This document shows, piece by piece, positions 7,938 through 16,059 of a DNA stretch of 34,218 nt. Where the stretch lies: NCBI GenBank assembly GCA_959601495.1, contig CAUGPT010000019.1:1-34218 (forward strand). Direction: 5' to 3'. The stretch's first letter is position 1, and every line of letters begins with the position of its first letter. The position numbers and the translations under genes are program-made. This stretch comes from Avispirillum sp959601495. Its GTDB lineage: Bacteria; Bacillota; Clostridia; Oscillospirales; CAG-272. Under the pieces are notes generated by a model. It saw nothing but the letters and a program-made list of their open reading frames with translations, was not told the origin of the DNA and made no database searches.

Positions 7938-8474
7938 ATGGAACTCAAAGGATCCCAAACCGAAAAGAACCTTATGGCGGCTTTCGCGGGAGAGAGTCAG
8001 GCAAGAAACAAGTATACCTATTTTGCTTCAAAGGCTAAAAAGGACGGCTACGAGCAGATAGCCGCGATTTTCACCGAAACTGCCGAAAACGAAAAAGAGC
8101 ACGCGAAAATGTGGTATAAGCTTCTGAACGGCGGTATAGGCACTACGGAGGAAAATCTCGAGGCTGCCGCCGCGGGAGAGAACTACGAGTGGACCGATAT
8201 GTATGCCGCTTTCGCAAAAACCGCAAGAGAAGAGGGATTTGACCGGATCGCCGCGCTTTTCGAGGGCGTTGCGGAGATCGAAAGAGAGCACGAAAAGCGC
8301 TATCTTGCCCTGCTTGAAAACTGCCGCGAGGGTAAGGTCTTTTCTAAGGACGGCGACACGATTTGGCAGTGCCGCAACTGCGGACACATCTGCGTCGGCA
8401 AAAAGGCTCCGGAGGTCTGTCCGGTGTGCGCTCATCCGCAGAGCTATTTTCAGGTAAAGGCGGAAAATTATTGA
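7938..8474 (+). CDS. rbr: Rubrerythrin
   Basis: Rubrerythrin is a cytoplasmic diiron peroxidase that reduces hydrogen peroxide in anaerobes. The 178-residue protein has the four-helix ferritin-like domain with ligand motifs Glu19 (AGESQAR), EKEH (Glu52-His55) and EREH (Glu115-His118), and a C-terminal rubredoxin-like FeS4 domain with Cys145, Cys148, Cys161 and Cys164. The start at 7938 was chosen because AAAAAGGAG lies 7 bases upstream; an in-frame ATG at 7911 lacks such a site. It lies directly downstream of perR and is probably derepressed by peroxide. Confidence 0.96.
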   Translation: MELKGSQTEKNLMAAFAGESQARNKYTYFASKAKKDGYEQIAAIFTETAENEKEHAKMWYKLLNGGIGTTEENLEAAAAGENYEWTDMYAAFAKTAREEGFDRIAALFEGVAEIEREHEKRYLALLENCREGKVFSKDGDTIWQCRNCGHICVGKKAPEVCPVCAHPQSYFQVKAENY

Positions 8475-8502
8475 TCTCCTGCGGCATTGCCGCGGGCGCG
8501 CG

Positions 8503-8560
8503 CAGCCGCGTTTCGCGGCTGTGTTCAAAGCGGGGCGGGAAAAATTACCGCCCCGCTTTT
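8503..8560 (+). terminator. Terminator after rubrerythrin
   Basis: A CAGCCGCG/CGCGGCTG hairpin (8503-8521) is followed by a stronger stem pairing 8527-8538 with 8548-8559 (AAAGCGGGGCGG), ending in TTTT. The second is the likely intrinsic terminator. Confidence 0.7.
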
Positions 8561-8593
8561 GAGTCGAAGGCGCTATTATTAACGTGATGTTTG

Positions 8594-8622
8594 TTGACAC
8601 GGGGCGCTCCGTGTGGTATCAT
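8594..8622 (+). promoter_or_regulatory. Sigma-A promoter of the lipoprotein gene
   Basis: TTGACA (8594-8599) and TATCAT (8617-8622) are separated by 17 bases. The expected transcript start near 8629 lies downstream of the in-frame upstream start at 8613, which supports translation from 8685. Confidence 0.75.
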
Positions 8623-8684
8623 TTGAGTACCGACAGCGTCGGACGATACAGTATATTTGCAACTTTGAAATTGAGGCTGTTTTA

Positions 8685-9446
8685 ATGAAAAGGTATATCT
8701 GCCTTGCACTGCTTACGGCAGTGATAGGCGTGTCACTTGCATCCTGTGCGGCGGTCTACAACGCGTTGGGCATAAGCGGTAAGGGAAAAGAGCTCGGCAC
8801 GCCGAATGAAGATCAAATGATCCCTATACCGGAGGGCTATTATCTTACGGATGAGCATGCTCTCCAGCTTGTCTATACCGGAAACGATGTCGAATGCTCA
8901 TACGATGTCTACATATGCGACGCCATGAGCGGAGAAGAAAAATTTCTCGGCATGGCGTACGGACTTGACCGTGACACCGAAAAGCTTACGGTCCCCGGAT
9001 ACAGCGATGTCAGAATAACTCTCGGTCTCAGCTACGAGACCGACGATACGGATGAGGGAGAGCTCGTCGTAACTGACGAGAGCGCCAACGGCTACGGCGA
9101 GGCGTACGAGGGCAAGTATGCATATTTCGGTACGGAGTGGCACGCGCTTTCGGCAGATAATACGGTATATATGACGGCAGGCAAATACCGCAACGGTTCA
9201 TACTGCCTGATAATCACCATTGAGGACGGCAGCATCGGCTTTGTCGTAAAGGATGCGGACGATGTAGTGCTTTTTGAAGCCGGACGCAAGCTTTCGGGCG
9301 ATGTGTCGGAGGTGGCTTTTGAAAGAGGTTCGTCCACAATAAGATTTCTGAAAGGCGTTGATTCAAACGGCGCGTTTGTAGATCTTGTCGAGGTGGGCGG
9401 AGAGTCCGCTTCGGCATATGCGGGCAGATTTTACATCGTCAAGTGA
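8685..9446 (+). CDS. Putative lipoprotein of unknown function
   Basis: This 253-residue protein has a short basic N terminus, a hydrophobic stretch and a lipobox LASC with Cys21, so it is probably lipid-anchored on the outer face of the membrane. The mature part is acidic, rich in Tyr, Asp and Gly, and appears mostly beta. I recognise no domain. The start at 8685 is chosen because the lipoprotein signal begins there and the promoter at 8594-8622 excludes the longer frame. dat follows after 42 bases, so it may share a transcript with dat and alr, though a functional link is not evident. Confidence 0.75.
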   Translation: MKRYICLALLTAVIGVSLASCAAVYNALGISGKGKELGTPNEDQMIPIPEGYYLTDEHALQLVYTGNDVECSYDVYICDAMSGEEKFLGMAYGLDRDTEKLTVPGYSDVRITLGLSYETDDTDEGELVVTDESANGYGEAYEGKYAYFGTEWHALSADNTVYMTAGKYRNGSYCLIITIEDGSIGFVVKDADDVVLFEAGRKLSGDVSEVAFERGSSTIRFLKGVDSNGAFVDLVEVGGESASAYAGRFYIVK

Positions 9447-9488
9447 TCGGCAGGTCGGTATCTATTTTGGAAAAACGAGGTTTTAAGT

Positions 9489-10331
9489 ATGGAAACATTG
9501 GGATATTATAACGGCGAGTACGGCGAGCTTTGCGATATGAAGGTGCCTATGCTGGATCGCGGCTGCTATTTCGGCGACGGCATATACGAGGTCACATACA
9601 GCAGAAACTATAAAATGTTTGCGATCGAAGAACATCTTGACCGCTTTTTCAGAAACGCGGCGGAGCTCGATCTGAATATCGCACAGCCGAGAGAAGAGCT
9701 GAAAGATATTCTTCGCGAAATGCTTTCAAAGCTTGGCTGCGGCGAGCAGATGATATACTGGCAGGCGACCCGCGGCACGGCGCCGCGCTCTCATGTTTAT
9801 CCCGAGGATATGCAGGCAAACCTGTGGATCATGATGAAGCCGGGCGTTATTCAGGATAACTTCAAAAAGGTTGCGCTTATGACTGCCGAGGACACGCGCT
9901 TTCTCCACTGCAATATAAAAACGCTGAACCTTTTGCCCAGCGTCATGATAGCTACACGCACCTCGCGTGAGGGCTGCCACGAGGCGGTTTTGCACCGCGG
10001 CGGCAGAGTAACGGAGGGATCGCATTCAAATGTGCATATTATAAAGAACGGCACATTCCGCACGGCGCCTACAGATCACCTTATACTTCCCGGCATAGCA
10101 AGAGCACACCTTATAGGCATTTGCAAAAAGAACGGCATTCCCGTTGATGAAACTGCTTTTACGGTTGACGAAATGATGGAGGCGGACGAGGTCATTGTTT
10201 CCAGTTCAAGCTGCCTGTGCCGCGGAGCTTATTCGATCGACGGTACGGAAGTAGGCGGCAGAGCGCCCGAAATACTTGACCTGCTTTGCAGAGAGACGCT
10301 GAAAGAGTTCAACGGGGAAACCGATATTTGA
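9489..10331 (+). CDS. dat: D-amino acid aminotransferase (class IV, PLP)
   Basis: The enzyme interconverts D-alanine + 2-oxoglutarate and pyruvate + D-glutamate, and can supply D-Glu for peptidoglycan. The 280-residue protein fits fold-type IV PLP enzymes. Lys144 in CNIKTLNLLP is the PLP Schiff-base lysine, and the RGTAPRSH segment and RGGRVTEGSHSNV region are typical of D-amino acid and branched-chain aminotransferases. The CNIK-LNLL motif and the neighbouring alanine racemase favour the D-amino acid subgroup over IlvE. The alr start follows after 14 bases, indicating translational linkage. A weak GAGG-like site precedes the ATG. Confidence 0.85.
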   Translation: METLGYYNGEYGELCDMKVPMLDRGCYFGDGIYEVTYSRNYKMFAIEEHLDRFFRNAAELDLNIAQPREELKDILREMLSKLGCGEQMIYWQATRGTAPRSHVYPEDMQANLWIMMKPGVIQDNFKKVALMTAEDTRFLHCNIKTLNLLPSVMIATRTSREGCHEAVLHRGGRVTEGSHSNVHIIKNGTFRTAPTDHLILPGIARAHLIGICKKNGIPVDETAFTVDEMMEADEVIVSSSSCLCRGAYSIDGTEVGGRAPEILDLLCRETLKEFNGETDI

Positions 10332-10345
10332 CGGAAGAAGGCTGC

Positions 10346-11503
10346 ATGATGAATTACGAGCGATTTTATGCGCGTGTCGATCTCGGAGCAATGCGAAAAA
10401 ACGTCGCTGCCGTGAGAAATAAGGTCAGAAGTGAAACGAAGATCATGGCGGTAATAAAGGCAGATGCCTACGGCCACGGCGCGTCGGCAGTTGCAAAATA
10501 TCTTGACGGCTGCGTGGACGCTTTCGGCGTTGCCTGCGTGGATGAGGCTGTCGAGCTTCGGCGGGACGGCTGTAAAAAACCTCTGCTCGTTTTGGGAAAT
10601 GCGGACCCGTGCGAGTATTATTCAATTGTAAAAAACAATGTCAGCCCTACGGTATTCTGCTATGACGACGCAGCCCTTCTGTCTGCGGAGGCTCAGCGGC
10701 AGGATAAGACCGTAAAAGTACATATAAAAGTAGATACCGGCATGGGTCGTATCGGCGGTGCCCCGTGTGAGGCATTTGCCGATGAAGTCGAGAAGATCAG
10801 TCATTTGCCTAATATAGAGCTTGAGGGCGTTTTTACGCATTTTGCGTGTGCCGATGAGACGGATAAGTCCAAGACCGAAGCACAGAAGAAGAAATTCGAC
10901 GCGTTTATCGAAATGCTCGAGCGCCGCGGCGTAAAAATCCCTTTGCATCATGCGGATAACAGCGCGGGCATCATGGATTTTGACCATCACTATAATATGG
11001 TAAGAATGGGAATAATCCTGTACGGGCTGCGCCCCTCGGACGAGACCGACCGTGAGTGGAAGCTGTATCCCGCAATGGAGCTTATCGGAAAGATCACATA
11101 TATAAAGAATATTGAAAAGGGTAGCACTGTCAGCTACGGCGGCACATTCGTCGCCGACCGCCGGATGAAGATCGCCACCGTTTCCGTCGGATATGCCGAC
11201 GGGTATCCGCGCGCTCTCTCAAATCGCGGCTGCGTGCTTGTGCGCGGCGTCAGATGTCCCGTCGTCGGCAGAGTCTGCATGGACCAGATGATGATAGATG
11301 TGAGCAGCGTGCCGAATGCGCAGCGCGGCGACGATGCGGTCATTGTCGGCAAAAGCGGGGAACTGTATATTTCGGCTGACGAGGTTGCAAACGCCGCGGG
11401 ATCGTTTAATTACGAATTCGTATGCGGAATATCGCGGCGCGTGGCAAGAGTGTACTTCGACGGAGACAAGTATCTGGAGACTGTGTCGTATATATTCAAA
11501 TGA
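10346..11503 (+). CDS. alr: Alanine racemase
   Basis: The PLP enzyme interconverts L- and D-alanine for the wall precursor D-Ala-D-Ala. The 385-residue length is typical. Lys38 in IKADAYGHG binds PLP, Tyr283 in VGYADGYPR is the opposing catalytic base, and the C-terminal signature VGRVCMDQMMIDV is present. Two adjacent ATG codons (10346 and 10349) are possible starts; the AGAAGG site ending at 10341 suits the second slightly better. It forms a two-gene unit with dat, so both D-amino acid donors come from one transcript. A candidate terminator follows at 11514-11541. Confidence 0.96.
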   Translation: MMNYERFYARVDLGAMRKNVAAVRNKVRSETKIMAVIKADAYGHGASAVAKYLDGCVDAFGVACVDEAVELRRDGCKKPLLVLGNADPCEYYSIVKNNVSPTVFCYDDAALLSAEAQRQDKTVKVHIKVDTGMGRIGGAPCEAFADEVEKISHLPNIELEGVFTHFACADETDKSKTEAQKKKFDAFIEMLERRGVKIPLHHADNSAGIMDFDHHYNMVRMGIILYGLRPSDETDREWKLYPAMELIGKITYIKNIEKGSTVSYGGTFVADRRMKIATVSVGYADGYPRALSNRGCVLVRGVRCPVVGRVCMDQMMIDVSSVPNAQRGDDAVIVGKSGELYISADEVANAAGSFNYEFVCGISRRVARVYFDGDKYLETVSYIFK

Positions 11504-11513
11504 ATACAAATGC

Positions 11514-11541
11514 AAAAGAACGGGATCTTTCTCGTTTTTTT
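11514..11541 (+). terminator. Terminator after alr
   Basis: AAAAGAACGGGA (11514-11525) pairs with TCTCGTTTTTTT (11530-11541), with two G-T pairs and a 4-nt loop. The right arm runs into seven Ts. Confidence 0.6.
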
Positions 11542-11658
11542 GTCGTTTATTGTTTCGCTCATTTGATGGTTATGTTACACCTGCGTCGCATATGTGACTT
11601 TTGCATGGAACGATATAGAAAAATATGCACTTTTGGCTAAATTGTTTTGCGAATTCTA

Positions 11659-11687
11659 TTGACTTTTTATGGGATTTGAGATATAAT
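11659..11687 (+). promoter_or_regulatory. Sigma-A promoter of the surface protein gene
   Basis: TTGACT (11659-11664), a 17-base spacer and a perfect TATAAT (11682-11687). The 5' leader is short and leads directly to TTGGAGG before the ATG at 11721. Confidence 0.8.
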
Positions 11688-11720
11688 CTACGTGTATAAA
11701 TTTAACTTGGAGGTTAAATC

Positions 11721-14393
11721 ATGAAGAAAATTCTTTCGTACGTTCTTCTTGCCGCAATGCTTGTCGGTTGTATGATCCCGGCGCTTGCGATTAACGCGGC
11801 GGACGACGCGAAGATCACTGCAACAACTGCCGATCCTATGTGGCGTGACGAGACGTTCACATCGACAGTTGAGATCACGAACAACCCTGCGATTTCCTAT
11901 CTTAAATTCATTATTTATTACAAGGTAGACGACATATCCGAGGTTGGACTGTCCTACAGTGATGCGCTTTTTGCCAAAGATGATGCATCTGCCACGGAAC
12001 CTACTAACGGCAGCCACAAATCTGTAAAGAAATGGCTTTCTCCCGTTCTCGGCACCACTGATAACGATGAACTGGACAAATACAAGGCGGCTGTTGTTAC
12101 TCTTGAAAGAACTGACGATGACGGTGAGTCTGTCAACATAACCGGGGACGGCAAACTGTTTGATGCAATATTCACAGTTAACGGCACCCCTGCAAATAAC
12201 GCTGTTCTTTCCTGCGGTATTGTAATCATGGAAGCTATGAACGCAGACGGTGAAACCGTAACGATCAACCCCAATGCTGTTACGACAAATGCAACTGTTA
12301 AGCCTGACCCCTACGTTGGCATTCATGACGAACTGACAATGTTTGTGGCAGGTCCCCAGACCATTCCTTACGGAACCAAGAAGGTTTCTGTTGACATTCG
12401 TCTGGACGGAAACGATGTAGGTCTCTGGGGCGGTCAGCTCTACATTGCATACAATTCCAAATGGAATGTGGACTTTAATGCAGTCGAAAAAACCGGTACC
12501 GGTATAGTGAACGGTAACCTTTGGGCCGGTGACGGAGCTACGTCCACATATAATATAGTATCTTATGATGCCGAAAACAGCAAGCGCGCACTGGTAAGAT
12601 GCAATAAGTATGATGAAGCCCGCGATATGAATGCGAACGTTATTTCCGTTCTGCTCGAAAAAGAGCCCGGAACTACCGTTGACTTTGAAGGCGGTATTGT
12701 CTTAACTGTCAACTTTGACGTTCCTGCTGATGCAAAGGTCGGTGACCAGCTCAAGATCATGCTCGCAACTGTCGGCGACTTTGTTGTTAAAGAGAATACC
12801 GGATCCGATACAGCAAAGGGAATCGATCCTAAGCTTGAGGATCTTACTATTACAATTGCTGCAGTTGCCTGCGATCACACAAGAACACATGAGAATGTAA
12901 TAGAACCTACCTGTGAAAAGGACGGCGAAACACAGATCGTTTGCGACGAGTGCGGCGCAGTAATTTCTTCTACTCCCATTCCTTCACCCGGACATAATTG
13001 GGTAAAGGGCGCAACTCATGAGCCTAACTGCAAAGAAGAGGGCTACACCGAGTATACCTGCTCTGTTTGCCAGCAGACCAAGAGGGACGATATAGTTCCC
13101 GCTAACGGTCAGCACGTATGGGTCGAGGGCACACCTGTTCCTGCAACCTGCGCTGAAGACGGCTACACCCCCTGGACCTGCTCTGTATGCGGTGATGTAG
13201 AAAAGAGAGACATCGTTTCCAAGGACACCGTTGAACATACACCCGGCGAGCCTCAGACAACACCCGCTACCTGTACCGAGGACGGCAGAACCGTTATCAA
13301 GTGCAGAGTATGCGAAACTGTTCTCAGCGAAGAGACAATTCCTTCTCCCGGACATCAGTGGGTTGCGGGAGACACTGTTGAGGCTACCTGCACCGAAAAG
13401 GGTTACACCGAGTATGAGTGCTCTGTTTGCCACGAGACAAAGCAGGATAACTTCAAAGATCCTCTCGGCCATGACGAAGCTACCGAAGATAAGGAGCCTA
13501 CCTGCACCGAGGACGGTTACCACAAGGTATACTGCAAGAGATGCAACGAAGTACTCACCAACGAGGTTAAACCCAAGCTCGGCCACACCGAGGCAGCTCC
13601 TGTTGTTAAGAAGCTTCCTACCTGCACTGAAGACGGCTACACCACCGTTAGCTGCGCAAGATGCGGCGCGCTTCTCCACGAGTCTTATCCCGCAAAGCTC
13701 GGACATCAGGAAAAGATTGTTATCAACGAGCCCGCTACTTATGATGCAGACGGACATATCAAGATCGTTTGCGAAAGATGCAACGAGGTTCTGAGAGATG
13801 AAGTTCTTCCCAGACTCACTGTTTCCGCAACGGTTAAGTGCGTTATCGTCAACGGCAACGATGTAACAGTTATTTCCGAGACTGCCACCGACGGTCTCTA
13901 CAAGGGCGACAGCTTCAAGGCTCAGCGTCCCGAGATCCCCGGTTACACTCCCGCAGATGACGGCGCAGAGAAAGAGATCACACTCGGCGAGACCGATAAC
14001 GTGATCATCTTCGAGTTCACTGCTAACACCGATATTACTTACACAGTTAAGTATGTAGACGAGAACGGCAAGGAACTTGCTCCCGCTAAGGTTGTCAAGG
14101 ATCAGACCATGGCTTCCACCGTTACCGAAAAGGCTATCGAGATCAAGGGCTACACTGCAGACGCTGCAGAAAAGACTCTGACTCTCGCAGCTGACGGCAA
14201 CGAGATCGTCTTTACCTACAAGGCTGATAAGGTTGATGACGGCGGCAAGGGCACTACAAATCCCGACAACAACAGCAAGCCCAACGGCAACTCTCAGACC
14301 GGCGATAACTTCATATTCGTAGTGATCGCTCTGGTTATTGCTGCCGCAGGTGCTGCAACCGTTGTTATCGTAAGAAGAAAGCGCCAGCACTGA
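11721..14393 (+). CDS. Surface protein with Cys-rich repeats and MucBP-like domains
   Basis: This 890-residue exported protein has a signal peptide (1 to about 24), two beta-rich regions that resemble cohesin or other Ig-like folds (about 30-170 and 195-375), eight Cys-rich repeats (about 385-700), two MucBP-like modules (about 703-770 and 772-835) and a C-terminal anchor: QTGD at 859-862, a membrane helix 864-884 and an RRKRQH tail. The anchor resembles TGD-type sorting signals of gut Clostridia. The signal also contains LVGC (Cys17), a possible lipobox, so the N-terminal processing is ambiguous. Strong promoter, strong ribosome site and strongly biased codons suggest high expression. The function is unknown; mucus or matrix binding is only an inference. 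Confidence 0.8.
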   Translation: MKKILSYVLLAAMLVGCMIPALAINAADDAKITATTADPMWRDETFTSTVEITNNPAISYLKFIIYYKVDDISEVGLSYSDALFAKDDASATEPTNGSHKSVKKWLSPVLGTTDNDELDKYKAAVVTLERTDDDGESVNITGDGKLFDAIFTVNGTPANNAVLSCGIVIMEAMNADGETVTINPNAVTTNATVKPDPYVGIHDELTMFVAGPQTIPYGTKKVSVDIRLDGNDVGLWGGQLYIAYNSKWNVDFNAVEKTGTGIVNGNLWAGDGATSTYNIVSYDAENSKRALVRCNKYDEARDMNANVISVLLEKEPGTTVDFEGGIVLTVNFDVPADAKVGDQLKIMLATVGDFVVKENTGSDTAKGIDPKLEDLTITIAAVACDHTRTHENVIEPTCEKDGETQIVCDECGAVISSTPIPSPGHNWVKGATHEPNCKEEGYTEYTCSVCQQTKRDDIVPANGQHVWVEGTPVPATCAEDGYTPWTCSVCGDVEKRDIVSKDTVEHTPGEPQTTPATCTEDGRTVIKCRVCETVLSEETIPSPGHQWVAGDTVEATCTEKGYTEYECSVCHETKQDNFKDPLGHDEATEDKEPTCTEDGYHKVYCKRCNEVLTNEVKPKLGHTEAAPVVKKLPTCTEDGYTTVSCARCGALLHESYPAKLGHQEKIVINEPATYDADGHIKIVCERCNEVLRDEVLPRLTVSATVKCVIVNGNDVTVISETATDGLYKGDSFKAQRPEIPGYTPADDGAEKEITLGETDNVIIFEFTANTDITYTVKYVDENGKELAPAKVVKDQTMASTVTEKAIEIKGYTADAAEKTLTLAADGNEIVFTYKADKVDDGGKGTTNPDNNSKPNGNSQTGDNFIFVVIALVIAAAGAATVVIVRRKRQH
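12868..13820 (+). repeat. Eight coding Cys-rich repeats (38-41 aa period)
   Basis: Inside the surface protein gene, the pattern TCxxDGYxxxxCxxC recurs at about 12912, 13026, 13146, 13269, 13386, 13500, 13620 and 13737, a period of 114-123 bases. Most units have one Cys, then a CxxC pair about ten residues later, then a GH or similar turn. The last unit has Tyr instead of the first Cys. Similar repeats occur in many Bacillota surface proteins; the paired CxxC motifs suggest metal or disulfide knuckles. Confidence 0.8.
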
Positions 14394-14442
14394 GTTCTTT
14401 GAAACAGTCTGAAGTTTGATTTCTGAAAAGCAAATATTTCAG

Positions 14443-14473
14443 AGGGGCTGCCTTAGGGCAGCCCCTGTTTCTA
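14443..14473 (+). terminator. Terminator after the surface protein gene
   Basis: A perfect 10-bp stem AGGGGCTGCC/GGCAGCCCCT (14443-14452 and 14457-14466) with loop TTAG is followed by GTTTCT. Confidence 0.75.
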
Positions 14474-14515
14474 TACTTCGGGTTTTCAGATGAAGTAAGA
14501 ATATCACAAAACCGC

Positions 14516-14544
14516 TTGATTTTTGTGTTGCGGTATATTATAAT
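14516..14544 (+). promoter_or_regulatory. Sigma-A promoter of the riboswitch-transporter unit
   Basis: TTGATT (14516-14521), 17-base spacer, perfect TATAAT (14539-14544). The expected start near 14551 gives a leader of about 80 nt carrying the riboswitch. Confidence 0.8.
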
Positions 14545-14575
14545 ACTGCTTGTGATACGTCACACCAATTCAATA

Positions 14576-14621
14576 ATAAGATGTTTCTTGCCTAACCATC
14601 TTATAAATAAAAAACAAGGAG
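14576..14621 (+). promoter_or_regulatory. Candidate preQ1-I riboswitch
   Basis: P1 is a perfect 8-bp stem, ATAAGATG (14576-14583) with CATCTTAT (14597-14604). The 13-nt loop TTTCTTGCCTAAC resembles the class I preQ1 aptamer loop. An A-rich tail (14605-14614) follows, then CAAG (14615-14618), which can pair with loop CTTG (14587-14590) to form the H-type pseudoknot; the C after that loop strand (14591) sits where the class has its ligand-pairing C. CAAG overlaps the Shine-Dalgarno AAGGAG (14616-14621) of the transporter gene, so ligand binding should hide the ribosome site and lower translation. The downstream gene is a queuosine-precursor-type transporter, exactly the expected target. Confidence 0.85.
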
Positions 14622-14632
14622 ATCTTACCCCA

Positions 14633-15406
14633 ATGCAAAATTTCAAGAAATCATTCAGACGCGAAATTCGTGAACTGAAGCTGCTGTTTGCAAGCATTCC
14701 CGCTCCGATGTTTACGGCGTTTGCCGTGTCGGTCATAGTGATGAATCTGCTTGCCAACAAAAGTATAGACCTGCCGGTAAGCTGGCTTGCTCTCGATTGC
14801 GGCTTCATAGTTTCATGGATTTCTTTTTTGTCAATGGATGTGATCACCAAGCACTTCGGACCTAAAGCTGCGACACAGGTTTCCGTCGCCGCAGTGCTTA
14901 CAAACCTTGCCGTCTGCCTTTTGTTTTTCGCCGCAAGCAAGATCCCCGGCGTGTGGGGCGAGTCTTATGTCGCCGGCAGTGAGAGCATTATAAACGCTGC
15001 ACTTGACAACACCTTCGGCGGCACATGGTATGTGCTGCTCGGCAGCACTACTGCGTTTCTTCTGTCGGCTGTCGTAAACAATTTTCTCAATTTTGCCGTA
15101 GGCAGACTTTTCAGAAAGGATCCCGACGGCTTCGCCGCTTACGCTATGCGTACGTACATTTCAACAGCAATAGGGCAGCTTACCGATAATCTGACCTTTG
15201 CGTTCATAGTCAGCAAGGTGTTCTTCGGCTGGTCTCTTACGCAGTGCATAACCTGCTCGATCGTAGGTATGCTTGCGGAGCTTTTGTGCGAGGTCATATT
15301 CTCACCTGTAGGCTACTCCGTGTGCAGACGCTGGAAGCGCGACGGAGTCGGCAAAGCGTATTTGGATTATATAGCAAAGCGCGGCAGCGCCGCGGAGGAG
15401 GATTGA
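14633..15406 (+). CDS. Queuosine precursor transporter (YhhQ/VUT family)
   Basis: This 257-residue integral membrane protein has about six helices and family features such as ALDCGFIVSWISFLSMDVITKHFG near residues 50-75 and, later, RTYISTAIGQLTDNLTFAF. YhhQ/VUT proteins import queuosine precursors such as preQ0 or preQ1 for modification of tRNA wobble position 34. The start ATG at 14633 has AAGGAG 11 bases upstream, within the riboswitch pseudoknot; the longer upstream frame begins inside the promoter and is rejected. The SDR gene follows after one base. The riboswitch strongly supports the substrate assignment. No queuosine synthesis genes are in the window, so the cell may be a scavenger, but that cannot be judged from this segment. 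Confidence 0.88.
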   Translation: MQNFKKSFRREIRELKLLFASIPAPMFTAFAVSVIVMNLLANKSIDLPVSWLALDCGFIVSWISFLSMDVITKHFGPKAATQVSVAAVLTNLAVCLLFFAASKIPGVWGESYVAGSESIINAALDNTFGGTWYVLLGSTTAFLLSAVVNNFLNFAVGRLFRKDPDGFAAYAMRTYISTAIGQLTDNLTFAFIVSKVFFGWSLTQCITCSIVGMLAELLCEVIFSPVGYSVCRRWKRDGVGKAYLDYIAKRGSAAEED

Positions 15407-15407
15407 T

Positions 15408-16055
15408 ATGCGGATATTGGTTACGGGTTCATCAAACGGAATAGGCAGGGCTATATGCGAAAAGTTTCTTGACTGCGGACATACCGTTATAGGTATTGAT
15501 GTGCTCGATAAAACGATTGACAACGAAAATTACAACCACTTTATTGCTGACATATTTGACGGCGACCTGCCGGAGATCGATTTTCCGGATATTCTTATCA
15601 ACAATGCGGGAGTGCAGGATTCCGGACGTGATATAGACGTAAATCTCAAGGGAACTATCCGCATAACCGAGAAATACGGCATTCACCCGAGTATTAAAAG
15701 CGTATTGTTTATAGCGTCCGCCAGCGCGTCCACAGGTGCGGAATTTCCCGAGTATGCCGCGAGCAAGGGCGGTATGGTGGCGTATATGAAAAGCACGGCG
15801 CTGCGTGTCGCCGAATTCGGTGCGACATCCAACAGCCTGTCTCCCGGCGGAGTTATTACCGATCTTAACAGTCACATCATAGACGACGAGCGGCTTTGGA
15901 AGCTTGTCTTAAATGAAACAATGCTTAACCGTTGGGCGGATGTGGGGGAGATCGCCGAGTGGGCATATTTTGTGACTGCTGTAAATCGCTCCATGACTGC
16001 GCAGGACATTCTGATAGACAACGGTGAGGCTGCAAAGTCTAACTTTATTTGGTAA
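15408..16055 (+). CDS. SDR family NAD(P)-dependent oxidoreductase
   Basis: This 215-residue short-chain dehydrogenase/reductase has the cofactor motif TGSSNGIG (residues 6-13), NNAG (65-68), a Ser-rich catalytic segment (Ser104-Ser108) and the catalytic YAASK (Tyr116, Lys120). The substrate is unknown. It is compact: the loop between NNAG and the serine is shorter than in most 240-260-residue members. Its ATG lies one base after the transporter stop with GGAGGAG upstream, so it is translationally coupled to, and regulated with, a riboswitch-controlled queuosine-precursor transporter. A role connected with queuosine salvage is possible but unproven. Confidence 0.88.
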   Translation: MRILVTGSSNGIGRAICEKFLDCGHTVIGIDVLDKTIDNENYNHFIADIFDGDLPEIDFPDILINNAGVQDSGRDIDVNLKGTIRITEKYGIHPSIKSVLFIASASASTGAEFPEYAASKGGMVAYMKSTALRVAEFGATSNSLSPGGVITDLNSHIIDDERLWKLVLNETMLNRWADVGEIAEWAYFVTAVNRSMTAQDILIDNGEAAKSNFIW

Positions 16056-16059
16056 GTGC

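Noticed and set aside
10286..10345. Extended N terminus of alanine racemase
   Set aside because: The extension overlaps the end of dat in another frame and lacks a ribosome site; AGAAGG precedes the ATG pair at 10346/10349 and the family N terminus begins there.
12984..14390. A 468-residue minus-strand open frame
   Set aside because: It is antisense to the repeat-rich surface protein gene, is Cys/Leu/Val-rich without domain sense, and mirrors the repeated codons of the real gene.
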